DNA of 64,000 bases from Tethya wilhelma (taxonomy: Eukaryota > Porifera > Demospongiae > Tethyida > Tethyidae), in NCBI GenBank assembly GCA_964030475.1, contig CAXIPT010000002.1:6215820-6279819 (forward strand). The letters are read 5' to 3'. The position numbers were made by a program, and so were the translations under genes. Each line of letters begins with the position of its first letter. Position 1 is the first letter of the stretch. Positions 47,109-58,404 of this stretch are shown here, piece by piece. Under the pieces are notes generated by a model, which did no database searches, was not told the DNA's origin, and saw nothing but the letters and a program-made list of their open reading frames with translations.

Positions 47109-49724
47109 NNNNNNNNNNNNNNNNNNNNNNNNNNNNNNNNNNNNNNNNNNNNNNNNNNNNNNNNNNNNNNNNNNNNNNNNNNNNNNNNNNNNNNNNNNNN
47201 NNNNNNNNNNNNNNNNNNNNNNNNNNNNNNNNNNNNNNNNNNNNNNNNNNNNNNNNNNNNNNNNNNNNNNNNNNNNNNNNNNNNNNNNNNNNNNNNNNNN
47301 NNNNNNNNNNNNNNNNNNNNNNNNNNNNNNNNNNNNNNNNNNNNNNNNNNNNNNNNNNNNNNNNNNNNNNNNNNNNNNNNNGTGTGTGTGTGTGTGTGTG
47401 TGTGCGTGTGCGTGTGCATGTGTGTGTCTGTGTTTGCCATTGCCTAGCAATATAAGTGTTAATAGGCTAATTGCCAGTTACTGGATCGGCCATCATCGAG
47501 TGCCCCCCACTTAAGGGTCATGCAACTACTACTGTATTGTAGGAAAGTTTTGCGGGGTTTAACTTTTGCGGAGAAATCATTATCTATGAAAATCGTGAAA
47601 GCTAAACCCCACGAAGCTTTCCCACAATAATGGTATGTGTGTGCATTATTACACTTGGGATAGATGCAATACTATAGCTTTTTGCTTTTGTTTTGCTCTC
47701 ACTTTTAGACTCATCTGTTTTCAACTACTGTCAAGAACAAAGCGATGCATTATTAGTGAAAGAAATATCTGTTTAATCAAGTATTGACTCCATGAAGCCA
47801 TGCTAAATTAGTAATCTGTTAACAATGTAGCCGAATTTGTATGAAAATATTTTTTTTAGTGTACTGCTGAATACTTAAAACTTTTTTTATGTCAAAACTT
47901 TTTGTAACGTTTGCAAAGAAGACTTGGTAACTTTATTATAATTATATGTATAGTTGATGGTTGTTAAGCCTAGTTTACAAAGTTTGAGATAAATTTCTTA
48001 TTATACACAAGTTATGAGTGTTGGTTGACTTGTGGTGTTTAAAGCGATAATAGTATGACATTGGTATGACATTGTGCTCATGAATTCTGAAGCAGAGCAG
48101 ATGCAACCAAAAACAACATGAATAATATGATACTATGTCACAATAAATTGTTGTTTGTACAAACTTATTATACAAGTCATGTATATCCATATTAAACTGG
48201 GGGGTGTACCAGACTAGAAACAAGAATCAACACAAATCAAGAATTTTGTACAATGAAGACTACTCCAGACTACATCATAGGGTAATATAGTATCTATGAC
48301 TACATGTACATGCATGCAGGGTTTGCACTTTGTCTATAGGCCAAGGAAGGTTCTGCTTTTTGGGGGGATTGCCATAAATGCACATAAACTTTCATGCATG
48401 GATAGACTGATCAGGGAGTATGGGCTAGAGACAATGAATTTGTTTAACAAGACAATTAGAATCTATTGTCAGACCACGACAAAAAAAACCCAAATGTAAC
48501 GATTAACCCCACGTACAGCACATACCGGTAGTATTTGGTTCCCACGTACTAAATCACAATTATAATCCCCCCCTTTGTACGCTCTATAGGCTTCACAAAC
48601 ACACTTCAGTTGTAGAGCTTGTATCTCGGTCCAGAATTCCCAAGACATCCAGTCGTGCAGCGGCACACACAGCGAGCGACCAACCAGACAGCCAACTAGG
48701 AGCAGTAGATCTTGTTGTAAGTAATTAATAATGCCTTGTTTTCACTTTGTTTACATGATTAATATCGGTTGTGTGTGAGGTCATAGACTAGAAATAACTT
48801 GTAGTAAGTTTTGCAAAGTATTATATGATCTATTATGATTCCAATTGTTCTGCATTGTATAGCCAGTGATGCCTACACTCTGTGAAATTAATAGTCTGCA
48901 TGGACCTGTGGTAGACATGATAGCTCTACATTTCTACTAATTGTTGAGGCCATTCACTGACCCCCCCTCCCCCTAGCTGATAAGGAGTGTTTGCCTCAAA
49001 TTATACGTAACCATCTATACACATGCATGCCTGTATATTGAGCCAGAGGGTTGCATGCATGTACATAGACAGTAAGTTGCTATCACACCAATTGCAACTT
49101 GCCACAAAGAGTTTGGTGAGGCAGTACATAACAAATACCATGCAATTAATTAAGAAGAATTATTCAGACTGATTATTGGCAAACTGTGTAGCCTATGAAG
49201 ACTCTTTCCGTTGCCGTCCTTGAAGTATAGAGCTCTTGCAATTGATGTCATCAAAACCGGAAGCATTTTGAAGTGATACTAGAGTTAGTTGGAAGTAAAT
49301 AACAGCTGCTCGTTTCTCTGTATTGCTCTGTACATTTTTGCCATAATGGAAGTGACTATTTAACATTGTTGCAAGAGCTCTATACCCATTTACTTCATGT
49401 TGTCTTAGTGTAAAGAGAGGGATGGAGGCATTGCATGATTGATAGAGAACCCTGATTGACACATCCCCCATGGCCTGATTAGTTCTGAGAACCACTGGTC
49501 TGTTTCCCTTTTCCCTTTTCCCTCTTCGAAGTATGTGGAGCATACTTGATAGTTGTTATGGGCTTTCATTAAGGAAGTATCAGAATAAGATTTGTGTACA
49601 TATCTCCACTTTCTATTTCCTTGTTTGTGACACAGTTTGGCAGTAGGTTACTATGATCTGTGGATCATTGACGGATTCATGATAATATTATAATTATCCC
49701 TTTTGAGTACTACCCCTTGTATTA

Positions 49725-49762
<38 letters not shown>

Positions 49763-50012
49763 ACGTGTGAGAGTGCGTGACATTACAAATTTGTTCTGAC
49801 AACAAGACAGACTGACTAGAACAGCTGATAACCAAGTGACTAGATTGCCTACGTACAAGAGACTAGCTGGACTAGCTGTGTGCTAAAATTAATACTAGTG
49901 TCTGCTATGTCAACATGAATGCATACCAACCTACATGTGGTCACCTTGATAAAATCAGATAGACCATTGTAACAACCAACAATTCACATGTGAGCTGCAC
50001 AATAGGCCTGGG

Positions 50013-50065
<53 letters not shown>

Positions 50066-51446
50066 GTCACACAAGGTACTATTACAGATTAGTAATGGGC
50101 CATATACATGTAGTATATACACTCAATGCATGGGCCTGCATAGAGTCACTATACTTAAAGTATACTGAGACTCATGATCATTTCATTTAGACTGCCCCTT
50201 CCTCCTCCTCAAAAAAAAACAAAAAAAACAAAAACAAACAAAAAAAACAACAAAAAAAAACAAACAAACAAACACACAAAAATAATTGTTCAAAGGAAAA
50301 ACAAACTTTCCACAAACAAACAAACAAACAAACAAACAAACAAACAAAGGACCAATCTACACTAACGTCCATCTGACTCACTATCTCCATGGCAAGGTGG
50401 TACTGACTGGCAAACACAAACACAGTGGGAGCAGTGGGGAAAGTCCCCAGGAGGAACCCAAACGTGGCGATGTCATTCTGGGTGGTGGTGTTGGTTCCGT
50501 TGGGTAGGAGAACATAGAGGACACGGTAGGCAATGAATGGGAGAAACACACTGTGGAAGAAGTGGTGGATTGAAAGTTTTTCTTGAGATGTACAAAAAAT
50601 GTGTTTTATTTGGAAAATAAACAATAAATTATGAAAGATAATCTCTTGAGCAATGTAAACAGCAGATAGAATATATATATATATTTTGTGTGTGTACAGG
50701 CAGTCTTGTGGAATGGCTTGCCTGCAATCCTGAACCACTACATACTAAGAGACGTTGTTGCAAACTGAGCAATGGTGCTATTGTTTAGGCAGGCCATTTT
50801 AGACATTATATAACTAAGGAAGCCTATATAACAAGCTCGAGCTTCAAAACATGGCTTGAAAAGCTTGGCTGCATTTACATTTTTAGGCCGTGTTATGTGG
50901 TTTAACTTAAAGTTCAGTAAACTTACGTCTTTGCAATGATGAGTAGTGTGGCTATTATGAGAACCGTTCCAGTGAGCTTCTTCAGCTTGCCCACCATGAA
51001 GATACCAATGTTGAAGAGGGCACAGGCTGCATAGGCACCTCCTAAGATATCCAGGAACCCCACCAGCCAACCTAGTCAGGAGAATCAAAAAGGAAAGGGT
51101 AAAGAATCAAACAGATAGGAGAAGAAACAGAAAAACACACATACAAGCATTTATACATGTATGTACATAATATTATGCAAGGTACTAGGCTCAGGCCTCT
51201 ATTGAATATTTCCTCCGAAAATCTCAGGATCAGAAGAAAAAGAGTCAAACCAGAAAATCAAACACATTTCATGAGATAAAATCTTAATACAAACATATTC
51301 TAATGCACGAGTGTTTACTACACATTTGGATACCATACTATTAGCTTTCCCTTATTAATATGTATTTCCTCTGAGAACTTGAGGAATAACAAGAAGGAAA
51401 ATAAAATACTATACGAGGAAGGAAACAAGCATACCACACACACACG

Positions 51447-51495
<49 letters not shown>

Positions 51496-52132
51496 TTGGT
51501 GCAACTAAAAGAAATTAAAAAAAAAAGAGTTATAAAGGTAGTCTACTAAGCTTTTTCAGAGTATAACATTTCCACAAAGAGTCCCACTCACTGGGTAGTT
51601 TGTCCTCACTCTCCACCATCTCCCCGTGATGGACACCATAGGTGACAATAACGTTGACCAGGATGCCCAGGACCGTCATGAAGATGACCGGATTGAGAGC
51701 CACTCCTTTGGCCGTCTTGAGAACAATCAGAGGAATCTATGTTAGTGTGATGGTGACCAAGAGTGGTGGATATATTACACTGGTCAGAGTCGGTAGGTGA
51801 ATATGATTATGCAGGTAGGCAAATTTTGAAGAATAGTACAACTATAGAGCTTCGTTCCAAGGCCTTCTCTGGGATATATTTTATATTTCGCAAGTTTCAA
51901 GGTTTATTCATCCCACATATTTTATGGGGAAGGCCTGGGTACGACGCTAGTATGACCNGTGTGTGCGCGTACGGGGGAGGGGGGGTAGTGAATAAATATG
52001 TATCAGGAGGACAAACAAAAACTGTGTTCATTGACTTTACTACAAGCACATTATTTTGCACTAAAATAACCAATACCAAATGCTGTGGCACAACATAACA
52101 ATGGCTTACATGTAATTACCTAAACACACATA

Positions 52133-52166
<34 letters not shown>

Positions 52167-52559
52167 ACTCACACATAGTAACCAAAACTCACCAATTGGC
52201 AAGCCAAGAGCAAAATCATTCGACTGAGTCGTAAAGATACCAAACAACCCTGCCTTCCCTAAACTAAAAGGCCTAGTAACAATCACAGTGATAACAGCCA
52301 CCACTAGAAACACAGAGAACTTTGCAATAAGCATGCCACCCATAAAAGGCCAAGAGATCGCCGAAAGATCGAGAATAGCGAGATTCTTGAAGAGGAGAGC
52401 AGGTAGAGCGAGTTTCCCGACAAGTGTGCCGATGCTTCTTGCCTCTGAGGGAGGAATGATCTTGAAGAAGCCAAAGATGTAGCCGAGAACGATGACGGCA
52501 AACGATTGGGCGATCGCCGGAAAGAGGTTTGCAACAGAGGGGCTACTATCGGACGTCAT
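41339..52559 (-). CDS. GPR155: GPR155/LYCHOS-like protein: transporter-like domain, 7TM, DEP
   Basis: Fourteen exons, in transcript order: 52193-52559, 51592-51736, 50927-51071, 50382-50550, 46417-46572, 45766-45849, 45212-45305, 44566-44683, 44142-44250, 42686-43255, 42441-42536, 42253-42317, 41972-42112, 41339-41546. About 820 residues are visible. Vertebrate LYCHOS is a lysosomal cholesterol sensor acting on mTORC1. Exon 1 opens the auxin-efflux-carrier-like domain (AIAQSFAVIVLGYIFGFFKI, FTTQSNDFALGLPIG); GFLLGTFPTAPTVFVFASQY in exon 4 is diagnostic. Exon 10 holds a membrane helix, a Ser-rich/acidic loop of about 130 residues and the next helix. Exon 14 is a DEP domain (FVGSELVDWLIEKG). 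Phases agree everywhere except exon 1 to 2 (phase 1 donor, phase 0 acceptor): an exon is missing, probably at the n at 51958. Confidence 0.92.
42599..42660. repeat. (CA)n microsatellite in a GPR155 intron
   Basis: CA tract 25 bases downstream of the exon 10 donor. Similar tracts lie at 45690-45754 (beside the exon 6 donor), 49731-49760, 50021-50062, 51437-51494 and 52131-52172, and GA tracts at 43266-43318 and 46589-46629. Confidence 0.85.
43458..43604. repeat. Fold-back element in a GPR155 intron
   Basis: Near-palindromic over about 147 bp. CTTATCGCTATAGTAGCGGT at one end pairs with ACTATAGCGATAAG at the other, and GGGAAATATCACGAGTAAAT pairs with CGAGTGAAATTTCCC. The centre is GAGTGCGAAGCACGAG. 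It would form a long hairpin in intron 9 if transcribed. Confidence 0.7.
45435..45612. mobile_element. MITE with TACCGTACAGCGGG ends in a GPR155 intron
   Basis: Left TACTGCATAGCGGGTAAATT. The reverse complement of the right end is TACCGTACAGCGGGTAAATT. The inside has GGCAAATT and GCCAAAT words. Same terminal pattern as the MITEs at 16545-18586. Confidence 0.7.
46620..47108 (+). repeat. Intronic segment repeated at about 49755-50230
   Basis: About 470 bp from the GTGACATTACAAATTTG region to CATTTAGACTGCCCCTTCC is repeated directly, with small differences. This copy runs straight into poly-A and a block of n. The other copy lies next to exon 4. The arrangement suggests either a local duplication or two haplotype versions of one intron placed side by side. 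Confidence 0.75.
47109..47381. other. Assembly gap (273 n)
   Basis: Gap inside the large GPR155 intron, between a poly-A tract and a (GT)n tract. Confidence 0.95.
47530..47635. mobile_element. Short MITE of the TACCGTATAGC family
   Basis: Left TACTGTATTGTAGGAAAGTT. The reverse complement of the right end is TACCATTATTGTGGGAAAGC. GCGGGGTTTAAC and its inverted partner GCTAAACCCCACG lie inside, so almost the whole element is a hairpin. Confidence 0.65.
47636..49730. other. Large GPR155 intron, no exon recognised
   Basis: No exon of the GPR155 homologue is needed here: the flanking exons join in phase. An open frame on the minus strand at 49193-49543 has no recognised domain. Near it, TATAGAGCTCTTGCAA (about 49226) and TTGCAAGAGCTCTATA (about 49368) form an inverted pair. 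Confidence 0.5.
49755..50230 (+). repeat. Second copy of the intronic segment at 46620-47108
   Basis: See the entry at 46620. This copy is followed by A-rich and AAAC repeats up to about 50346 and then exon 4 at 50382. Confidence 0.75.
51958..51958. other. Single-n contig join in GPR155 intron 1
   Basis: Lies between exon 1 and the next visible exon, where the reading phases do not match and the carrier-domain segment following GLPIG is absent. At least one exon is probably lost here. Confidence 0.8.
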
Positions 52560-53682
52560 GATGAAGGTGCAGTTGACACTGGAGTCTGCAAGAGGGAGAG
52601 AGAAATGGAAGTATGTAGTACGTGCTCAGACTCAATAAATTATGTTGTTGGTAGTATATGTTTGTCTACCGAGTGATGCTCTAAACTGACAGAATTCAAA
52701 AAGGATACAGATATACTGAGCCCAGTCAGTGTTCAGGCTCTATACACTAGTAGAACATATATTTGGTTGTCCAGTGTTGCTAAACAACAAAATTTACATA
52801 AGGACAGAGATACAGGAGATAGGCATGATATCAATATTGATGGCAGGCAGCATCATGCCATGAGACATGGCCTCCACACTGGATGCAAGTAGCCAGTGCA
52901 GCTAGGTACAGAGTGACTTGTAGGTGCTCCAAATTTCAGTTTGCAAACACAGTTGTATGAATTGGCATACCATAGTACAGAGTCATGACAAGTTAATATT
53001 TTATACACAGTCTTCAAGTTCAGAACTGCTTATAAATTTAGTTGCAGGGCTAAAGCTGCAGTAGTCTAGAAAATGAAAAGGCTTCCACTTACACTGTAAA
53101 GAGTGCTCTAGTTTTCTCTCGCATTGATTCAGCTAAGATTCCACCGTATTCACTCCAATCGATGCTCGCTTTGAAGACAGGTACTAGGTACTTGCAAATT
53201 TACCAAAATTTGCAATTACGTCATGTCTGTATTTACAACGCGGAGACTGTCACATGACATGATAAAAGCATCAAAGGTCAACAATGTAATCTGCTTGATG
53301 GTCTGACGATCGAGATCCTTCGGAAGCAAACTCGAGCTGGCAATATTCTCTATGGTATAACCACCGAAGGTGAGACTGGACCAATACTTTCATGTCAAAT
53401 TTATGCCCTGATAATATCTTAATTAAGCTTATTCATGAGATTTTTTCCATACCACTTGATAAGCTTTGTTATTTCTACAAGTGTATCGAGACACGGTAGT
53501 CCGTATACTTTCCTATTGATTTTGTATTGCCTGTTTATAGTATCCTGATTTATCAGCACTCCAGCATGCAGCCGTAGAGTCATGGTTCCATTATTTAGCT
53601 AAGCATGTGGATCCAGGTCTCCAGGCATCACTAATTTCTATAATTTGATATCTATCTCTATTCTCATTTTGATGCAGTGACA
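52560..53682. other. Shared upstream region of GPR155-like and TMEM45-like genes
   Basis: The two genes diverge from here, with 1123 bases between their start codons. No TATA box stands out. A splice acceptor ATTTTGATGCAG ends at 53676, six bases before the TMEM45-like ATG, so that gene has an upstream non-coding exon within this stretch. Confidence 0.55.
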
Positions 53683-54867
53683 ATGGGTAGTCTTGCTGGA
53701 CATGTGGTACCAGGAACATTCTTCCTCATCTACGGCATCGCCTGGGTTATCCTTGCCATGGTGACTCACATGAAGATGAAATCACAAATACCCTCCGGAA
53801 AAGGCCCACACAGAAAACGCCTCGATGGTAACCTTAGTACCTCCTCTGCTAGCTCATCTTTCTTCAGGTTGAAGCGAGATCAAGGTCTGAGTCGAAAATC
53901 GTGGCTTCCTCTACCGTGTATCCCACGTCTTCCGCTCGAACCCATCCTCAAAATCGTCTTCTCATTGCTCGGGATCATTGTCGAGTTATTTTTCAACGTT
54001 GTCAAGTCTGACGATGGTAATGTGCATATTGTGACAATGGTGTATCGTATTTTCAACGAAGATGGGTCTTTGAATGGCATGGGTAAGCTTCACCATGTTA
54101 CGATGTACGGAGGGTTTCTTTTATCGGGAGTTGTCGATATCCTGTCGATATTTTTGAAGTTTCCGCACCAAACCAGTCCGTTTTTCTTATCGATTGCTTT
54201 CTGGACGGAAGGTGTACTGTTTTATTTTCATACTCACGGTCGTGATGCACTCAACGTACATGTTCACTTCCTTCTCACAGTCGTGATATTCTTTTGTGTT
54301 TTCTTTTCGCTTTTACGTGTCTTTATCGCGACAAACTTTGTCGTGAATCTTGGCCTTGGTTGCAGTATGGTTCTACAAGGGACCTGGTTCATTCACGTCG
54401 GCTACATCTTGTTCCCTCCAGGGGGAAACGGTCTCATTTCTCCCAACAAAGACGGCACGGCCGCCGAACATCTCACGAAAGAGGACGATAACAAAGAACA
54501 CAATTTTGGTATGTACATCTCGGCATGTTTCACTTGGCACATTATGGGTATAGCCTGTGCTATGCTTGTGTTGTGGGTCCTCCTACACTGTTTGATGAGA
54601 AGTGGTATAGCACGTAGGATATCGAGGCGAAGTGGGCTCTCCAAATCGCGAAAGTGGACCAATATTGAGGAGAGCGAGAGACTGATAGGGGGAGACTTGT
54701 CATTGGATAAGGGATCGCGACGCAAGCAAGGTCGTGGTGTGGAGATCAATGAAGAACAGCTGGCTGTCGAATTGCACCAGGTGTTTGAAACTTCTGTGAA
54801 GAAGACGGATGGTGGTTTGCTGGTAGAAACCAGTGAAGGGGACGGTATAGCAGAGAACAGAGTTTGA
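53683..54867 (+). CDS. TMEM45-like membrane protein (DUF716)
   Basis: Encodes 394 residues in one exon from the ATG at 53683. The frame continues upstream only to a GTG within the splice acceptor region, so that is not the start. The family is multi-pass, roughly 270-300 residues in vertebrates, and of poorly known function. Family signs: MGSLAGHVVPGTFFLIYGIAW at the N-terminus, a central HVTMYGGFLLSGVVDIL, FWTEGVLFYFHTHGRDALNV, and LQGTWFIHVGYILFPP. About seven hydrophobic segments. It is longer than typical members because of a basic loop after the first helix (about residues 30-75) and a polar C-terminal tail of about 90 residues. An AATAAA at 55147-55152 is a likely polyadenylation signal. 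Confidence 0.88.
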   Translation: MGSLAGHVVPGTFFLIYGIAWVILAMVTHMKMKSQIPSGKGPHRKRLDGNLSTSSASSSFFRLKRDQGLSRKSWLPLPCIPRLPLEPILKIVFSLLGIIVELFFNVVKSDDGNVHIVTMVYRIFNEDGSLNGMGKLHHVTMYGGFLLSGVVDILSIFLKFPHQTSPFFLSIAFWTEGVLFYFHTHGRDALNVHVHFLLTVVIFFCVFFSLLRVFIATNFVVNLGLGCSMVLQGTWFIHVGYILFPPGGNGLISPNKDGTAAEHLTKEDDNKEHNFGMYISACFTWHIMGIACAMLVLWVLLHCLMRSGIARRISRRSGLSKSRKWTNIEESERLIGGDLSLDKGSRRKQGRGVEINEEQLAVELHQVFETSVKKTDGGLLVETSEGDGIAENRV

Positions 54868-55912
54868 CAGTGTACCAATGAAATATTGTAGACGTTTTGC
54901 TTCCATTTCTATCGAATTATTGGAGCATTGTTGGACTACACACACTACCGGAGTCATACATGTATATTTTTCAGGTTCAATTTAAGTTTGTTTTTTGTTT
55001 GTTTAATCAATTTCCATTAAGTTATTATTGTACAGTTTTAATTTCTGATGGTAGACAATCATCCTCCATTGGACCGCATCAAATTTGTTAATTAGTTGTA
55101 TGTTTGAAAACATGGTTGGCTGTATTGGTATTCATTTGACATTGACAATAAATTGGATTATCGGGAAGAATTATGCAATGTTTGATGGCCGATGATACCA
55201 TAGTTTACATTGGGGGAGGGGCTTATCAAGATTGCAAGTCATGCATGTGGCTTTCAAACCACAAACTATCAGTATTATGCTCTAGAGTCTACAAATAATG
55301 GTATAATTATAGTAACATTTAATTATTATTTACTGTACATGCATGCATACCAAAAATATACGCATGCATACATAAACTAAATAGGGTTACACCCACTCTT
55401 AATTTATTCTTCCCGCTGGACTGTAGCGAGAGGTGATGTGACAGAACCAAGCCAGTTGATGTTTTACTTTATGGGGCCCAAGGTAAGCCAGAAAGAGGGC
55501 TAGCTGTTTCTAAGACATTGTATGTACGGATGATCGATCTGGGGATCCGATGGTGGACGTCTGTAATTTACCTAAATACGTGAACTTCTTGAGCTGTGTC
55601 ATGAACATAGCTGAACTTGGGGGTGGTTGCTAGTTGGAGTCAACAGTTAGACTACTTTAGATTTACTCCAGTATGTTATTAATCCTTTTGTTTCTTTATT
55701 TTAGTGAGACTAGTACTATAAAACTTCTAGTGTATCTACAGAAACAGCCTTTTATCTCAGACAATATCTTTTGTTGACACTTAATACTCTAGATTTCAAT
55801 ACTGGCAGTGGTAAGCACATCATTGTATGGATGCTAGACCAGCTGATCACCAAACTGAAGTTGTATATACATACAGTCAAGTGGGTGGTGGACTTTATTC
55901 TATTGAGGGAAA
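54868..55912. other. 3' flank of TMEM45-like and 5' flank of the first HS3ST-like gene
   Basis: No coding exon recognised. The AATAAA at 55147-55152 probably ends the TMEM45-like transcript. The remainder presumably holds the promoter of the next gene, not recognised. Confidence 0.5.
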
Positions 55913-57061
55913 ATGCCAAGGTTTCATCCAAGAAAGTGTCTTCTAAGTGCCAGTGTCTTGATTTTGATCACACTCATTGCTAGCATTGTACTCATCACTC
56001 TCACCTTCCAAGCTAACAGAGGAGATGAAGAAGAAGAAACAAACCAAAATGAACGACAACTGTTGATGCATGAACTCTCCAAAAATGAGCTAGATTCCCT
56101 CAGCAACCATCACTCCGGTACACTCTTGAGAGATTTGCTGTCGTCTTTGCAAAACACTTCAAGTTCAAGTCTGGCTAATCACAGATCTAGACTTCCAGCT
56201 ATAAGAAACTACACCAGTCAGAGACCGAAACTCAATTCCAAAGCGTTAGAACTGGTGAAACGTTTTCCACACTACATGATCATTGGGTTTGGAAAGACAG
56301 GTACCAAGGCACTCTACGAAGCGTTGAAACTTCATCCCAAACTAAACGGTCCTTACAAAGAGCAGCGTTTCTTCTCTCGGCACTTTTCACGAGGTATGCA
56401 GTCGTATCTGAATGCCTTTCCCATTCCACCTAAGGGGGGTCACACTATCGAAAAGAGTCCCGATTATATCATCGTGAAAGAAGTGCCCGAAAGAATACTC
56501 TCCACCGTGAACGGTCTCAGAATCGATCCAACCTTGCTAAAGTTTATTGTCGTTACTCGTGATCCCCTCGATAGGAGTGTATCTGAGTACCTAGAATGGA
56601 ACGTTCAGCGTTTAGAACGTCACAAGGCAAAGCTCCCAAAGTTTGAGGAAATGATTTTCGACAAAAGCGGGCAAATTGATTCTTCCGTACCTTTTATTAA
56701 TGGAAGTTGTTACGTGCAGCATATTGTGCACTGGTTGAAATATTTTCCTAGGGAGCAGTTGTGTTTTGTGGACGGTGACAAGTTTGCATCAAATCCTTAC
56801 GACGAGCTTCACCAACTTGAAGCGTGTATGAAACTAGACCATTATTTCACCAAGAAAAACTTTGTCTACGATAAGAAGAAAGGGTTTTACTGCTTCAGGG
56901 AGAATAAGACGAGTAGCAAAAATTTATGCATGAGTGGATCCAAAGGCAGAAAGCATCCAGATTTGTCACAGGGGGCTATAGACAAACTATACAAGTTCTT
57001 TGGACCTTGCAATGCACAAATGATGAACTTGACCAGACAATCACTTCATGTAAATCACTAA
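55913..57061 (+). CDS. Heparan sulfate 3-O-sulfotransferase-like enzyme (paralogue 1)
   Basis: Encodes 382 residues, a type II membrane protein: short cytoplasmic start, one helix at about 9-32, a polar stem to about 115, then the lumenal domain. These enzymes move sulfate from PAPS to sugar hydroxyls in the Golgi. HS3ST-type features in order: PAPS loop GFGKTGTKAL (125-134), EQRFF with the putative catalytic Glu150, EKSPDY (180-185), TRDPLDRSVSEY (215-226), CYVQHIVHWLKYFP (266-279), VDGD (286-289), KGFYCF (323-328) and KGRKHP (344-349). The PAPS loop GFGKTGT departs from the vertebrate V-R-K-G-G-T form and EKSP replaces EKTP, so the acceptor may differ. Single exon. Its paralogue follows about 1.3 kb downstream. 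Confidence 0.88.
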   Translation: MPRFHPRKCLLSASVLILITLIASIVLITLTFQANRGDEEEETNQNERQLLMHELSKNELDSLSNHHSGTLLRDLLSSLQNTSSSSLANHRSRLPAIRNYTSQRPKLNSKALELVKRFPHYMIIGFGKTGTKALYEALKLHPKLNGPYKEQRFFSRHFSRGMQSYLNAFPIPPKGGHTIEKSPDYIIVKEVPERILSTVNGLRIDPTLLKFIVVTRDPLDRSVSEYLEWNVQRLERHKAKLPKFEEMIFDKSGQIDSSVPFINGSCYVQHIVHWLKYFPREQLCFVDGDKFASNPYDELHQLEACMKLDHYFTKKNFVYDKKKGFYCFRENKTSSKNLCMSGSKGRKHPDLSQGAIDKLYKFFGPCNAQMMNLTRQSLHVNH

Positions 57062-58404
57062 ACAACCCCAACATTGCAAGTCTATTGTGTTTTATGTGAG
57101 GTATAACCATTATGATTGATGTTTTTAATTTGAACGACCATTACCTAATATTTTGGTACTGATTGATCAGCTGTGCCTTTGATGAGGGACTTTGACACTC
57201 ATAATCACACTCTTCCAAGGTGTTCGTTCGTGTCTGGTCGGTGATTGCGCTGATTGAATCATGTAAGTTGAATTTCTTATGCTGAGTAGATTGAATAATA
57301 ATTTAGGCTATAGATACTACACACGACTGACGTGAATCTACATATATAGTCTGGCTGGCAAGCCTCGGACTCAAGGAGTCTTGCCAGTCATGGAGACTAA
57401 AGCATAGATATTACTGACTCAAGTTACTGAACTGCCACCTTCATGGCCTTACTAGAGATTGTGCACTGAGCTAAGTAATGTTGGCCTTTCTATATCCAAG
57501 TACGTTGTGTACCTGCCAGGGATCCCGGAGACCGGTGGCTGGTATTGTATTGTAAGTAAAAATTTTACCAATTTTTGCTCTCAAATGTTCCTACCATAGT
57601 AGTGATATTTGTTTTGATTATGAAGATATACCAATCATCGTATATGTAGCTACAACTATAAACATTTTGCTAAAGGCCTAGTTCACAGTAACAGTTGTGT
57701 ATACTCTTGGTGATATGTATTTCAAATTCATGGGCTAACTCAACTGTTTCATAAAAAAACCTGTCTAATACAGACACATGCCGATCTCAGAGTGCCAAGC
57801 TGCTGTGTATAGTCAGGCCATGATGCTACAGACCAAGGTGTACATTTGTTTAGGTTCAACAAGTTTCTCTATAGCTTTGATGTTGATTCTTGTGATCCAT
57901 TAACAACCCTCAGTGGTAATTTAGTCCAAGTATATAATTATTATGTCTCCCAGGCTTTTAATTCCAGACCACAATAGAAGAAGGTCACAAGTACAGGAAG
58001 TTTATGACTTAGTTTATGAGGGTAATTGGTACATATGCAGCTGTTTTAGTCCCTACACCAGGGGTTGTAACTGTGCATTAGATCTAGAGTCAAAACATGC
58101 ATGTACAGTAACAAGAAGAATGTGTTTTTAGTAAACCTAGCCCTGTTCCTAGGCCTTCTGTGTGTTGCTATTTTTGACGTTGACAATCTTTAGCATTTTT
58201 TTCTCCGCATCAATGTAATTTTCGAGCAATAGCTAAAATAACAACACACATGCAGAGGGCTTGTATAGTAAATGCTCATTTTCTCCCTCTACAGGTTGAA
58301 AACAATATAATAGTGAACACTTGCTATAGCCTTGGCTCTCTGTTCAAGATTCAATCTTTATCTCAACTTCATCAATCACATACTTATACCTTCCCATATT
58401 TTTT
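57062..58404. other. Intergenic between HS3ST-like paralogues
   Basis: No gene recognised. A short hairpin (CTGGCAAG ... CTTGCCAG) is at about 57353-57388. Confidence 0.5.

Noticed and set aside
49193..49543. A 116-residue minus-strand frame in the GPR155 intron
   Set aside because: No recognisable domain, no splice sites needed by the host gene, and it contains a 16-bp inverted repeat pair; could not be supported as a gene.
53677..53682. GTG as start codon of the TMEM45-like protein
   Set aside because: The bases are at a likely splice acceptor and the next codon pair reaches an ATG that begins the conserved MGS segment.
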